64,000 nucleotides of DNA from Neiella holothuriorum (lineage in GTDB: Bacteria; Pseudomonadota; Gammaproteobacteria; Enterobacterales; Neiellaceae): the NCBI RefSeq assembly GCF_019457915.1, contig NZ_JAHZSS010000012.1, positions 60,892 to 124,891 of the forward strand, read 5' to 3'. The position numbers were made by a program, and so were the translations under genes. Positions 56,101 through 64,000 of the stretch are shown piece by piece. Position 1 is the stretch's first letter; every line of letters begins with the position of its first letter. Under the pieces are notes generated by a model that saw nothing but the letters and a program-made list of their open reading frames with translations, was not told the origin of the DNA and searched no databases.

Positions 56101-58159
56101 CTGCATGGAGTGTGTTGATGTCTGTGGCCCTGGAGCATTAAACAAAGTGCGCCAAACCGGCGAATTGCATGCGCAAATGCACAAGGTGTTCGATCAATTA
56201 GCGGCCATGCCAAACACGCCTATTCGCTTTATTGAACAAGCAACCCAATCCAGCGGTGAGGCCAAACGCCTATTGCTGGATCGAGACAACTACTATGCCA
56301 TGAGCTCCGGTCACGGCGCTTGCCGCGGCTGTGGTGAAGTGACAGCGTTGCGGTTAGTTACCTCGGTCAATCACGCCCTACAGCAACAACGTTACAACGC
56401 ACATATTGCTCAGTTGGAGCAGTTAATCACGCAGCTCGAAGACAAGCGTGAAACGTTAATAAATGACCCTGCAGATCCAAATCGGAAGGCGCGCATTGAG
56501 CAAACCATTGCCGTACTTGAAAAGCGTTTGTTCCACTTCGAGCACGGCCCAACGGGCAACGGACCATCGAATGCATTAATTGCAAATGCGACCGGTTGCA
56601 GCAGTGTGTACGCCTCTACGTTTCCATCGAACCCGTACAATGATCCGTGGGTTAACAGCCTGTTTCAGGACACCCCAGCCATTGCCAAAGGGCTTTTTGA
56701 AGGTGAAGTGGCCAACCAAATCAGCCAATTCAAGGCCATTCGAAGTGCCAAGTTAGACATTGATGATCTTTACGATCCGAGTAGCCACGATAACCAGCTT
56801 CGCTATTTAGAATGGGAGCATTTGTCAGATCAAGAGCTCGCACTCTTACCAACCATATTAAGCATTGGCGGTGATGGGGCGACCTATGACATAGGTTTTG
56901 GTGCCCTATCCCGTTTGTTAACCACCTCTACACCGGTCAAGGTACTAGTGCTTAACACCGGTAGTTATTCCAATACCGGCGGTCAGGCATCAACGTCTAG
57001 CTTTACCGGGCAAGACTCTGATCTGAGCCGGTTTGGGCACGCGCATAGCGGCAAGCAAGAAGCGCGAAAAGAGCTTGGCATTATTGCGACCTTCCACCCG
57101 AAAGTGATGGTGGTACAAACATCAACGTCGCTGCAGGGCCATTTTATGTCAAACCTGATTGAGTACCTTAATTATCAGGATGCACCTGCATTATTCGATG
57201 TCTACACCCCCTGTTTGGGAGAGCAAGGCATTGCTGATGACGCCAGTACGCGGCATGCTCAATTAGCAGTAGATAGCCGCATGAGCCCTGTGTTCGTGCA
57301 CGATCCACGTAAAGGCGAAACCTTAGCAGAACGCTTCTCGCTTGAAGGGAACCCTGATGTTCAGCACGATTGGGCGACCCAAACCATGAGCTATGTCGAT
57401 GCCGATGGCATCACTCAGCTTAAGCAAGTCGCATTTACGCCTGCTGACTTTGCCCTACGAGAAGGACGCTTTAAGAAACATTTTAAAGCCGTTGATACAA
57501 TTGATGACTTAATCGCTGTCGCTGACTTTATTCAACTTTCGGTGACGGAGCGTTTAGGTAAAGTACCGTTTATTTGGAGCACAGATCAGCAACGTCATTT
57601 AGTACAACTAGCCGTTTCGAGCTCGATTGTTGCGTTGACCGAAGAGCGTCTGCGCAACTGGCGCATGCTGCAATACATCAGCGGCCAGCATTTGGTTAAC
57701 ATTGAACGTGACTATCAACAACAACTGCAGCAATGGCAACAACGCTATGAAGCCGCCGTTAATGCCAACGAACAAGCCATCGACAATATTGCCAACGGTT
57801 TGGCCGAGTTGGCGATGACTGCTGGTGCGTTATCGCCCGCTCAGACGATTCCGGTCACTGAGATAAACGATAACGAAATTGCAGCCAGCGCCAATAACGA
57901 CATGCCGCTAGTTGATATCCCCGATGACGAACAATGCCAATGTACGGACTGCAAAACTTGTTACCAACAACTTGGCGAAGTGTTCGAAAAAACCACCATT
58001 GTTGATGACGGTGTTGCCAAAGTCGTCAGTAGAGTCATACCTGGGGCGCTCGATCATATACAAATCACTGACGAATTGATTCGCCGCATTACACACATCG
58101 CAGATGAATGTGATGCCGAGATCATCCACGTCAATCCAGCGACGGTAGCGGAGGCTTAG
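53168..58159 (+). CDS. Long single-chain pyruvate/2-oxoacid:ferredoxin oxidoreductase
   Basis: This enzyme oxidises pyruvate or a related 2-oxoacid to the acyl-CoA and CO2 and reduces ferredoxin. The 1663-aa chain is far longer than NifJ (about 1170 aa). In order it has the alpha domain (1-430, GVIGYPITPSTEISELYEAF), the gamma domain (about 545-780, HSVGGYGTIATGKLL), a two-cluster ferredoxin domain with CTGCMECTIACPDG near 844 and CSGCMECVDVCGPG near 975, the thiamine-pyrophosphate domain with GHGACRGCGE near 1048, GDGATYDIG near 1235 and NTGSYSNTGGQAS near 1263. A C-terminal extension carries a further cysteine group CQCTDCKTC near 1589. AAGGAG precedes the ATG. It is followed after 2 bp by an Nfn-like flavoprotein gene, its likely redox partner. 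Confidence 0.9.
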   Translation: MSISPKPDSSADAIFPGIPTVIHGNGAVAHVMSHVCGGVIGYPITPSTEISELYEAFRAQGGCNVWGEHPFFFEPEGEHSAQSGALGAALTGGKYMSNASSSQGILYGLESHYVTVGKKAAGFVLHVAARSVSRHSLNVMAGHDDVYALLSAGYTTLFASNAQEAADLAAIAYRVSAESLIPVANTMDGFATSHIQSEVQLPEPELLKQYLGSPTDRIAAPTEAQRMLYGAKGRVWQLNQFIKKYRDQCWPDKLASLTAYIGTHDENLEQDDAAALLDETLQWLPNELHAKWRRAWLNAYPKGSRQRVPALVDTHNPGLTGGVQNQPDYQAGIVDHNTHFMSDVGPMIEQAMIDYAALTGRQYAPVMDFMCEDADYVIVGLGSVTDDAEAVASYLRQQGQKVGVLSIKQLHPFPEAQIVEKLAGKKAVTILERCDETRLTERVSRALFKASENAVTLRHADIPALSQAPQISTGVFGLGGHDLQPCHLIAAFENMFDAASKPFFYLGSQFFDKQASGELAIIQQRLRDAYPNTELMALDIGENPILLPDSAMRIRFHSVGGYGTIATGKLLTDILAGTLGLHSKSMPKYGSEKSGAPTNFFITLSPEPIKITNAELQQVEVVLSPDHKVFMHTNPLKGLAANGTFILQTEHSPQQVWQELPATARQYIRDNNIDFYVVDAFKVAQQHAPTPDLEIRMMGIAFIGALCGHADQVIHGTDAKHMLQRIEEQISKKFGSKGDKVVAGNMSVIKDGMEATHAVNYNEFDDPQLVEEATQSKDDSGCNASCGLFDHAYFDDIAGKRYADGSIGDAPVLPGSGMFMPPASAKTKDKGLFRLNVPTYDADQCTGCMECTIACPDGAIPNAVHELHDILNATISQLAIPPAQLELVKAQVPAICDGIRHEYRTNRNRQGLSQVMSQVVASMTFANLGLQQHLNVVSDALQQLPYARTKPFFDAMENNVAGTGGMFSVAIDPTKCSGCMECVDVCGPGALNKVRQTGELHAQMHKVFDQLAAMPNTPIRFIEQATQSSGEAKRLLLDRDNYYAMSSGHGACRGCGEVTALRLVTSVNHALQQQRYNAHIAQLEQLITQLEDKRETLINDPADPNRKARIEQTIAVLEKRLFHFEHGPTGNGPSNALIANATGCSSVYASTFPSNPYNDPWVNSLFQDTPAIAKGLFEGEVANQISQFKAIRSAKLDIDDLYDPSSHDNQLRYLEWEHLSDQELALLPTILSIGGDGATYDIGFGALSRLLTTSTPVKVLVLNTGSYSNTGGQASTSSFTGQDSDLSRFGHAHSGKQEARKELGIIATFHPKVMVVQTSTSLQGHFMSNLIEYLNYQDAPALFDVYTPCLGEQGIADDASTRHAQLAVDSRMSPVFVHDPRKGETLAERFSLEGNPDVQHDWATQTMSYVDADGITQLKQVAFTPADFALREGRFKKHFKAVDTIDDLIAVADFIQLSVTERLGKVPFIWSTDQQRHLVQLAVSSSIVALTEERLRNWRMLQYISGQHLVNIERDYQQQLQQWQQRYEAAVNANEQAIDNIANGLAELAMTAGALSPAQTIPVTEINDNEIAASANNDMPLVDIPDDEQCQCTDCKTCYQQLGEVFEKTTIVDDGVAKVVSRVIPGALDHIQITDELIRRITHIADECDAEIIHVNPATVAEA

Positions 58160-58161
58160 TT

Positions 58162-60891
58162 ATGGCAATGTCCCTATCACAATCGCAACGCGACATGCTG
58201 ATGCAGCAAATGGAGCACAATCCTCAGCGCTTTCAGCAAATGATTATTGAAGAGAGTCAGCGCGCCATTAGACAAACTCTAAAGCAAGGCAATTTGTCAG
58301 AAGCCTTTACCCATAAACTGTGGGAATTATTATTGGCCGACAATGAGTTGAGCAAAGCCTTACAACGTTATCTGTGGCGCGTGCCCTTGAAACAAAAACG
58401 CTATTTTGTGCAAGCGCTCGATAACCATTTGTCGGGCTTGTACCCGATGTTCAAAGGATTGTCACAAGATTGGCCCGGCAAATCGAACATCCCACCGTAT
58501 GTACGCCCGCCGGAAGAACGAAGTAACGACTTTGATCTCGTTAGCCAAGGTTATTTGGGCTACACCAACCTAGGTTATAGCCTGCGTGAAGTTGAATTGT
58601 TTGTTTGGTTGGAAGTGCTTCGCGACAAGCAGTGTGAAGATAGCCCTTGCGAAACCGGCATACCGATCTGCAATGCTCAGGGCGAAGAAACCGGCGAGTC
58701 TGAGGGCGGTTGCCCGGTTAAAATTCACATTCCAGAAGTCATAAACTTAATGGGACAAGGCAAATTAAAAGCCGCCTTTGAACTCATACGCGATGCCAAT
58801 CCTTTGCCTAACGTAACCGGCCGCGTTTGCCCGCAAGAATTGCAGTGCCAAGGTGTTTGCACCCTCAATGAAAAACCCATCGAAATAGGTCAACTTGAAT
58901 GGTTTTTACCCCAACGTGAACGCGAGCTAACCAATGGTGAATTACCAGATGTAGCCATCGAAAACCCTTGGGCAAAAGCAAACAAGCCACCAATAGCTAT
59001 TGTTGGTTCAGGCCCTTCAGGTTTGATTAACGCTTATTTGCTGGCCAAAGAAGGTTATCCGGTAACCGTGTTCGAAGCCTTTCACGCCCTTGGCGGGGTA
59101 TTACGTTACGGTATTCCTGAATTTCGCTTACCCAACCAACTCATTGATGATGTAGTTGCCAAAATTAAAGCCTTAGGCGGGCGTTTCGTAACCAATTATA
59201 TCGTTGGTAAAACCGCCACCTTGGCTGATTTAAAGCGTGCTGGTTTTGCCAGAGTATTCGTTGGCACTGGCGCTGGCCTCCCCCGCTTTATGAGCGTTCC
59301 TGGCGAGCATTTGCTTAACATCATGTCAGCCAATGAGTTCCTAACTCGGGTTAACCTAATGCATGCCAACGAGGCGCAATACGAGACGCCCTTGCCCGAG
59401 GTAAAAGACAAACAAGTTATGATCATCGGTGGCGGCAATACCGCGATGGATGCCGCCCGCACTGCACGTCGATTAGGTGCTCACGTCACCATTGTGTATC
59501 GACGTACCCAGCAAGAAATGCCCGCTAGGGTTGAGGAATTACATCACGCTTTAGAGGAAGGAATAGCGCTCAACGAGCTTCGCTCGCCTTGTGAATTTCA
59601 TGGCGATAAAAATCACTATGTTGCACGCGCAACGTTAGATGTAATGGTGCTAGGTGAGCCTGACGCTTCCGGTCGTCGTCGCCCTCAAGCCACTGGTGAT
59701 ACCCAAGTAGTGCCCGTCGATTTAGTGATCATGGCGTTGGGCAACAGTTCAAACCCCATCGTCAAAGATGCTGAGCCCGATTTAACCACTTCAAAATGGG
59801 GAACATTGGTATTAAACAAGGGCTCACAACAAACGTCTGTTAGCGGCATATACAGTGGCGGCGATGCCACTCGAGGTGGCTCTACGGCCATTAAAGCTGC
59901 CGGCGACGGTCAGGCTGCAGCGAAAGAAATCATGCAAGGCTTGAATTTCAACGACAAGGAAATTCATAACCTTGTAAGCCAAGCCAGCAATTACACAGAT
60001 CTAGGTCAAACACCGCCAACAATCGTCAAGCGGCGCCAGCTAACTGAAGAGATTGTCGAGTTGACAATTAAAGCACCGCTGATTGCTAAGTCCGCAAAAG
60101 CAGGTCAGTTTGTGCGAGTTCTAGCGGATGAAAAAGGCGAGCTTATCCCGTTAACCTTGGCAGACTGGAACGAGTCCCAAGGCACCATTGATTTGGTGAT
60201 CCAAGGGCTAGGCACTAGCTCCAAGCTCATTAATCAGATGCAGACGGGTGATAGCTTTGTGGCCATTGCTGGGCCACTTGGCCAACCCAGTCATATTGAG
60301 CCCCACGCTAACGATAAACGAGCGGTATTTACTGCCGGAGGTGTAGGCTTACCCGCCGTCCATCCGATCATGCGCAGCCACTTAGAAGCCGGTAATCATG
60401 TCACTTTAATATCCGGTTTCCGTGGCGAAGCACACTGTTTTTGGACCGAGCCAGGCGGCCGCGTTGAGGCACTAAAATCGAACTACCCTGATCAGTTAAA
60501 CGTGATCTATACCAGTAACGATGGCAGCTTCGGCAGCAAAGGGTTTGTCACCATCCCGCTAGAGCAAATGCTAATTGATAACAAAGAAGCCATTGCTGAA
60601 GTGATCACCATTGGCCCCCCTATGATGATGCGCGCAGTGAGCGATCTGACCAAAGGTTATCAGGTCAACTGTGTTGCGAGTCTAAACTCCATCATGGTGG
60701 ATGCCACCGGTATGTGCGGTGCCTGTATGGTGCCTGTCATGGAGAACGGTAAGTTGATCCGCAAGCACGCTTGCATTGACGGCCCGGAAATCGACAGTCA
60801 TGTCATTGACTGGGACAAATTGCTGCCTCGGTTTAATCAATTTAAGCCGCAAGAGCATCAAAGTCAGATTGATCACTTACTGATCGACTAA
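58162..60891 (+). CDS. Fused NfnB-NfnA-like NAD(P)H:ferredoxin flavoprotein
   Basis: The 909-aa protein joins two modules. Residues about 150-610 are GltD/NfnB-like: an N-terminal iron-sulfur region (GCPVKIHIPEVINLMGQGK, RVCPQELQCQGVCT), a first FAD site IAIVGSGPSGLINAYL near 280 and an NADPH site MIIGGGNTAMDAARTARRLG near 423. Residues about 615-890 are NfnA/PyrK-like: a flavin-reductase barrel, TAGGVGLPAVHPI and the [2Fe-2S] cysteines in MCGACMVP near 851 and KHACIDGPE. In Nfn the subunits are separate and bifurcate electrons between NADH, NADPH and ferredoxin. Here both are in one chain, with an added N-terminal 150-residue helical region. Coupling to the PFOR 2 bp upstream is inferred from operon structure. 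Confidence 0.88.
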   Translation: MAMSLSQSQRDMLMQQMEHNPQRFQQMIIEESQRAIRQTLKQGNLSEAFTHKLWELLLADNELSKALQRYLWRVPLKQKRYFVQALDNHLSGLYPMFKGLSQDWPGKSNIPPYVRPPEERSNDFDLVSQGYLGYTNLGYSLREVELFVWLEVLRDKQCEDSPCETGIPICNAQGEETGESEGGCPVKIHIPEVINLMGQGKLKAAFELIRDANPLPNVTGRVCPQELQCQGVCTLNEKPIEIGQLEWFLPQRERELTNGELPDVAIENPWAKANKPPIAIVGSGPSGLINAYLLAKEGYPVTVFEAFHALGGVLRYGIPEFRLPNQLIDDVVAKIKALGGRFVTNYIVGKTATLADLKRAGFARVFVGTGAGLPRFMSVPGEHLLNIMSANEFLTRVNLMHANEAQYETPLPEVKDKQVMIIGGGNTAMDAARTARRLGAHVTIVYRRTQQEMPARVEELHHALEEGIALNELRSPCEFHGDKNHYVARATLDVMVLGEPDASGRRRPQATGDTQVVPVDLVIMALGNSSNPIVKDAEPDLTTSKWGTLVLNKGSQQTSVSGIYSGGDATRGGSTAIKAAGDGQAAAKEIMQGLNFNDKEIHNLVSQASNYTDLGQTPPTIVKRRQLTEEIVELTIKAPLIAKSAKAGQFVRVLADEKGELIPLTLADWNESQGTIDLVIQGLGTSSKLINQMQTGDSFVAIAGPLGQPSHIEPHANDKRAVFTAGGVGLPAVHPIMRSHLEAGNHVTLISGFRGEAHCFWTEPGGRVEALKSNYPDQLNVIYTSNDGSFGSKGFVTIPLEQMLIDNKEAIAEVITIGPPMMMRAVSDLTKGYQVNCVASLNSIMVDATGMCGACMVPVMENGKLIRKHACIDGPEIDSHVIDWDKLLPRFNQFKPQEHQSQIDHLLID

Positions 60892-60918
60892 ATTAGATTA
60901 ATGATCGAACTCCACGTA

Positions 60919-60953
60919 CAGAGCCCGCGTTTTAAGTGGGCTCTGCTGTTTTT
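60919..60953 (+). terminator. Intrinsic terminator of the PFOR-Nfn operon
   Basis: CAGAGCCC (60919-60926) pairs with GGGCTCTG (60938-60945) around an 11-nt loop, then CTGTTTTT follows. It lies 27 bp after the stop of the Nfn-like gene. Confidence 0.9.
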
Positions 60954-61097
60954 CGCTACGAAGAATGACCTAATATTCGTCCAACGAATTTTTACGCCAT
61001 CAAATGTGACAGCACCCTATTTCTTAACCGTAACCAAACAGAAACTTAATGTATAATGTGCTGGTTATTCGAGCCTATATGACGGAGTTTTGGCCAA

Positions 61098-63452
61098 ATG
61101 CAGTACGGAATACAAGTGCATTACACCGCACGATTACTGATGTGGTTTGCATTAATTGTCGCAGTCGCGTTCCATACCGCAGCCTTTTCTCAACAAGCTC
61201 CCCTACCGTCACAACTTAACACTGACATCAGTACTTGGTCGGGCAAAAAACTGTTAACGACATCTCGTTCACTGCGATCGTCTGATTTGCAACAGAGTTA
61301 TCGCTACGCCGAAGCCGCGCTAAACAAAGCAAAACGTGAGAAGAACCTTGCCCTATCGGCACAAGCTCATACCCAACTTGGCAAGTTATCGAAGCAGTTA
61401 AAAGACTATGCCGCCGCCAAATATCACTTTCTACAAGCATCTAATATCGATAAAGATCTTGGTAGAGAACGCACACACCTAACGTCACTGATCGAGTACG
61501 TAAAAATATTATTTATAACCGGTGATGTTGCTGAAGGAATTCGTGTAAGCGACGAGGCGATTGGCGTTGCGACACATTACGGCGACAAATCCCTCATGAG
61601 CCGGTCATTAAGCACAAAAGCGAATGGCTATTACAAAAATGGCGACTATCTCAGTTCAATTGAAGAATACCAAAAATCCCTGCAATTCTTAGCCGGCGAC
61701 GATCCCAAAGAACAGCGCGCTTTGGCTGCTATTCACCATGAAATTGCACAGTCATATAAGCGGTTAAATAATCCACAGCGCGCATTGGCGTCATACCAAC
61801 AATCTTATGAGTTCAGTACGGAAATTGGAGACCAAACCAAATCAGCGCGCGCGTTAAAAAATATCGCTATTGTGGAATACCAACAACACAACTATTTGTC
61901 GGCCATTCATCATGCACTGCAAAGCATAAGTCTTTACGAGCAAATTGATGAACCGCTCGATCGTGCCGAGTTGGCATCATTGCTTGGTATGGCTTACCGC
62001 AATATTGGCTTATACGAAAAATCGCTCAGCCATACACAAGCGGCTCATGATACCTATCTCAAGTTAAACGACACCGACAAAATTGCCGACACATCCAATC
62101 AAATTGGTCTTTTATATACCCGACTTGAAAAGCACGAGGAGTCACGATCGTTTTACCAACTCTCGATTGATCTCAACGATAAAGGCATCAAGCCCACCAC
62201 CCTTGCGGCGGCTTATCGCGAGCTTGCAGGCATTGACTACCTGAGTGGTAAATATGAACAAGCAATGGAAATGGCCGAAAAGTCGATTGCTATCTATTTG
62301 TCGAACAATGATCTGCTCAGAGCGTCACATTCGATAAAGATAGTCGGACATATTTATCGCGCCCAAGGAAATCAGGCTGCCGCGTTAGACAGGTATGAAA
62401 CGTCACTCGATTTTGCCCGCCAATCAAATAGTAATGAGCACTTAATCAAATCGCTGAATGCACTCGGCGAGTTCTTGATAGACAAGGATGAAAACCGAGC
62501 CGCATTGCTACTTGAAGAATCGATACGTTTAGCGCAGCAAGAAAAGCTAGAACAACATGCCCTGTATGCATACAAGGCGTTGAGAACGATGCACGGTTTT
62601 CGGGGAAACACCGCCCTATCGCTCGACTACGCGATAAAAGAAATCAGCGCGATGGAGAAGTTGAGCAAACAGCAGGATGCGTTTGAAATCAACCAGGTAA
62701 AAGCAAAATTTGATTCATTTAAGTTGGAGTCCGAGTTGAAGAATTTACGAAAGCGGGTCCAAATTGATGAACTCAACATCGCCAAACAAAACGGCGAACT
62801 CGAACTTATCAAACAAGCCAACATGATTGCAGAATTGGAGCTCACCAAAAACAGATATGCCAATGTCGCGCTCGCGACGCTCTTGCTATCGTGTTTCATC
62901 GTTGCAATTTTTCTGATTAGAACGTTCTCATCATATCGACGGCGCAACAAAGAATTAAGTGACTTAGCGATTCGCGATCCGCTGACCAACTGCTTTAACC
63001 GCAGAGCCTTGCTTGAGCGACTCGACAACGATTTCCAGTCTCCCGTTTCGCCCTTTTCATACGCCGTTATTGTTGCCGACATTGATCGCTTCAAGAGCGT
63101 CAACGATACCCACGGTCATAATGTTGGTGATAGCGTCATTAAAGGCGTTGCGGAAATTTTTCAGAAATCAGTGCGTCAAAACGACTTTACTGCGCGGTTG
63201 GGCGGCGAAGAGTTTTGTATCTTGTTACCCGGCGCGAGTATCGATAAAGCAAACGACATTGCTGAATCTATGCGCAAAGAAATAGCCACTAACTCATTCA
63301 GCAACGTCGACGTGACCTGTAGCTTTGGCATCGCCGCAGCAGACTCAACAAATGTGTCGACCAACGCGCTGATGATTCGTGCGGATAAAGCACTTTACGA
63401 ATCCAAGAAGCAAGGAAGGGATCGTGTTTCGGTTTGCCGTGATGACACTTAG
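61098..63452 (+). CDS. TPR-repeat diguanylate cyclase (GGDEF)
   Basis: This 784-aa signalling protein probably makes cyclic di-GMP. It starts with a signal peptide or first anchor (about residues 10-32), then has a long array of TPR units from about 60 to 520 (for example QSYKRLNNPQRALASYQQSYEF), a coiled coil (about 545-590), a membrane segment near 595-615 (LATLLLSCFIVAIFLI) and a C-terminal GGDEF domain. The active site reads GGEEF near residue 702, preceded by an RQND inhibitory site, so catalysis and product inhibition look intact. The TPR part would lie in the periplasm and sense a protein or peptide partner. An exact TATAAT (61052-61057) lies 40 bp upstream of the ATG. Confidence 0.93.
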   Translation: MQYGIQVHYTARLLMWFALIVAVAFHTAAFSQQAPLPSQLNTDISTWSGKKLLTTSRSLRSSDLQQSYRYAEAALNKAKREKNLALSAQAHTQLGKLSKQLKDYAAAKYHFLQASNIDKDLGRERTHLTSLIEYVKILFITGDVAEGIRVSDEAIGVATHYGDKSLMSRSLSTKANGYYKNGDYLSSIEEYQKSLQFLAGDDPKEQRALAAIHHEIAQSYKRLNNPQRALASYQQSYEFSTEIGDQTKSARALKNIAIVEYQQHNYLSAIHHALQSISLYEQIDEPLDRAELASLLGMAYRNIGLYEKSLSHTQAAHDTYLKLNDTDKIADTSNQIGLLYTRLEKHEESRSFYQLSIDLNDKGIKPTTLAAAYRELAGIDYLSGKYEQAMEMAEKSIAIYLSNNDLLRASHSIKIVGHIYRAQGNQAAALDRYETSLDFARQSNSNEHLIKSLNALGEFLIDKDENRAALLLEESIRLAQQEKLEQHALYAYKALRTMHGFRGNTALSLDYAIKEISAMEKLSKQQDAFEINQVKAKFDSFKLESELKNLRKRVQIDELNIAKQNGELELIKQANMIAELELTKNRYANVALATLLLSCFIVAIFLIRTFSSYRRRNKELSDLAIRDPLTNCFNRRALLERLDNDFQSPVSPFSYAVIVADIDRFKSVNDTHGHNVGDSVIKGVAEIFQKSVRQNDFTARLGGEEFCILLPGASIDKANDIAESMRKEIATNSFSNVDVTCSFGIAAADSTNVSTNALMIRADKALYESKKQGRDRVSVCRDDT

Positions 63453-63533
63453 GCAGTTACAGCGCGTAGCTCGCGCCACGTTGAGTCGTTAAACAAATTT
63501 AACAGCGCGGTTTTATCAAACGCCAGAATGACA

Positions 63534-63570
63534 AAAGCCCGCAGCTCTTTTTAAAAGAACGGCGGGCTTT
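63534..63570. terminator. Intrinsic terminator after the GGDEF gene
   Basis: AAAGCCCGC (63534-63542) pairs with GCGGGCTTT (63562-63570) around a 19-nt loop that is itself T- and A-rich. It lies 82 bp after the stop. Confidence 0.75.
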
Positions 63571-63750
63571 CTATATAGATGGCAAAGCTGGACGGATTAT
63601 GCGGTGCTGCGCACCTCCCCTTAGGACCATCGCTAGAGTGATGATGTCTCGCCCGTCGCACTTGGCTTGTACCCACGGAGCTCTTCACCCTCCCAGTTAA
63701 TTAATATTTAGCAACTGGAGTTTCAATGTTTACGGAGCCTTAAAACGACG
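63571..63750. other. Unassigned non-coding stretch, possibly a degenerate tRNA-flank copy
   Basis: No supported gene is present. The start (63567-63583) repeats, with one mismatch, the 17 nt found at 63911-63927 just before the second tRNA-Ser. A perfect 5-bp palindrome GGTGCTGCGCACC is at 63603-63615. The stretch after it does not fold into a tRNA that I can find. Confidence 0.35.
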
Positions 63751-63775
63751 AAAGCCTGCTATAAAAGCAGGCTTT
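63751..63775 (-). terminator. Hairpin downstream of the tRNA-Ser genes
   Basis: AAAGCCTGC (63751-63759) pairs with GCAGGCTTT (63767-63775) over a 7-nt loop, 10 bp after the tRNA 3' end on the minus strand. The T run beyond it is short, so it may be a processing hairpin as well as a terminator. Confidence 0.6.
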
Positions 63776-63784
63776 CTGAATAAG

Positions 63785-63876
63785 TGGCGGAGAGGGAGGG
63801 ATTCGAACCCCCGGAAGGTTTGACCCTTCGCCTGATTTCAAGTCAGGTGCATTCAACCGAGCTCTGCCACCTCTCC
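63785..63876 (-). tRNA. tRNA-Ser (anticodon UGA)
   Basis: On the minus strand the 92-nt sequence starts GGAGAGG, pairs with CCTCTCC at the end and carries an encoded CCA after the discriminator G. The anticodon loop is CTTGAAA, giving anticodon UGA, and there is the long variable arm typical of serine tRNA. The T loop GTTCGAATC is standard. Confidence 0.97.
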
Positions 63877-63923
63877 GCAGGGGGCATGTCGAAAGTCCGC
63901 GAATTGCGTACTTTCTATATAAA

Positions 63924-64000
63924 TGGCGGAGAGGGAGGGATTCGAACCCCCGGAAGGTTTGACCCTTCGCCTGATTTCAAGTCAGGTGCATTCAACCGAG
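63924..64000 (-). tRNA. tRNA-Ser (anticodon UGA), second copy, cut by window end
   Basis: The 77 nt present (3' end to the D arm) are identical to the first tRNA-Ser copy at a constant offset of 139 nt. The missing 5' part of 15 nt lies beyond the window. The copies are in tandem with a 47-nt spacer. Confidence 0.95.

Noticed and set aside
63571..63750. A third tRNA gene
   Set aside because: The flank repeat is present but acceptor and T stems cannot be formed from the sequence that follows.

Overview
The window is a chromosomal segment of a marine-type gammaproteobacterium, most like Alteromonadales or a neighbouring order. This rests on gene content: a PsrA-FadE pair, a MetJ-boxed metA followed by metH, recC-recB-recD overlapping by 4 bp, a Vibrio/Shewanella-type heme locus (HutXZ, HutW, HutA, TonB-ExbBD, HutBCD), YecH, DUF3360 and SetB-like proteins. 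I cannot name the genus. Apart from tRNA genes I see no rRNA, IS element, prophage or CRISPR array.

Layout. 1-1675: fatty-acid beta-oxidation (fadE, cut by the window edge) behind its repressor psrA, with two PsrA-like operator sites. 2127-6670: a lipoprotein ACE-like peptidase, a porin-like protein, a YdjA-like nitroreductase and a DoxX membrane protein. 6763-11514: methionine synthesis (MetJ operator, metA, B12-dependent metH). 11688-15001: two overlapping periplasmic binding proteins and a HutC-type GntR repressor. 15093-17068: a small membrane protein converging on an L,D-transpeptidase, with the terminator inside coding sequence. 17232-26019: recCBD on the minus strand. 26308-30472: a DUF3360 permease-like protein, yecH, another orphan binding protein and a lone 1-phosphofructokinase.

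30793-41819 is a heme acquisition and degradation locus built around one divergent Fur-type control region near 37280. The receptor HutA, HutX and HutZ lie to the left, followed by HutW and an ABC exporter overlapping it by 4 bp. TonB-ExbB-ExbD-HutBCD lie to the right. Together they import heme across both membranes, buffer it and open the ring; the exporter may remove a product.

42050-52748 is the least ordinary part. A sugar-efflux MFS and a GH5 glycoside hydrolase converge and share an identical 14-bp LacI-type palindrome at their 5' ends. Then come an unrecognised acidic protein, a WYL regulator of the BrxR/CapW type preceded by a 37-bp inverted repeat, a binding protein, a two-gene unit of unknown function (a 152-aa beta-rich protein and an 1182-aa multi-pass membrane protein with a large extracytoplasmic head), and a DUF3750 lipoprotein.

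53168-60891 encodes a very long one-chain pyruvate (2-oxoacid):ferredoxin oxidoreductase and, 2 bp downstream, a fusion of NfnB-like and NfnA-like halves. This suggests coupling of 2-oxoacid oxidation to NAD(P) through ferredoxin. 61098-63452 is a TPR-GGDEF diguanylate cyclase. The window ends in two identical tandem tRNA-Ser(UGA) genes, the second cut by the edge. The strongest candidates for new biology are the two-gene membrane unit, the WYL regulator with its operator, the PFOR-Nfn pair, and the HutW-linked exporter.
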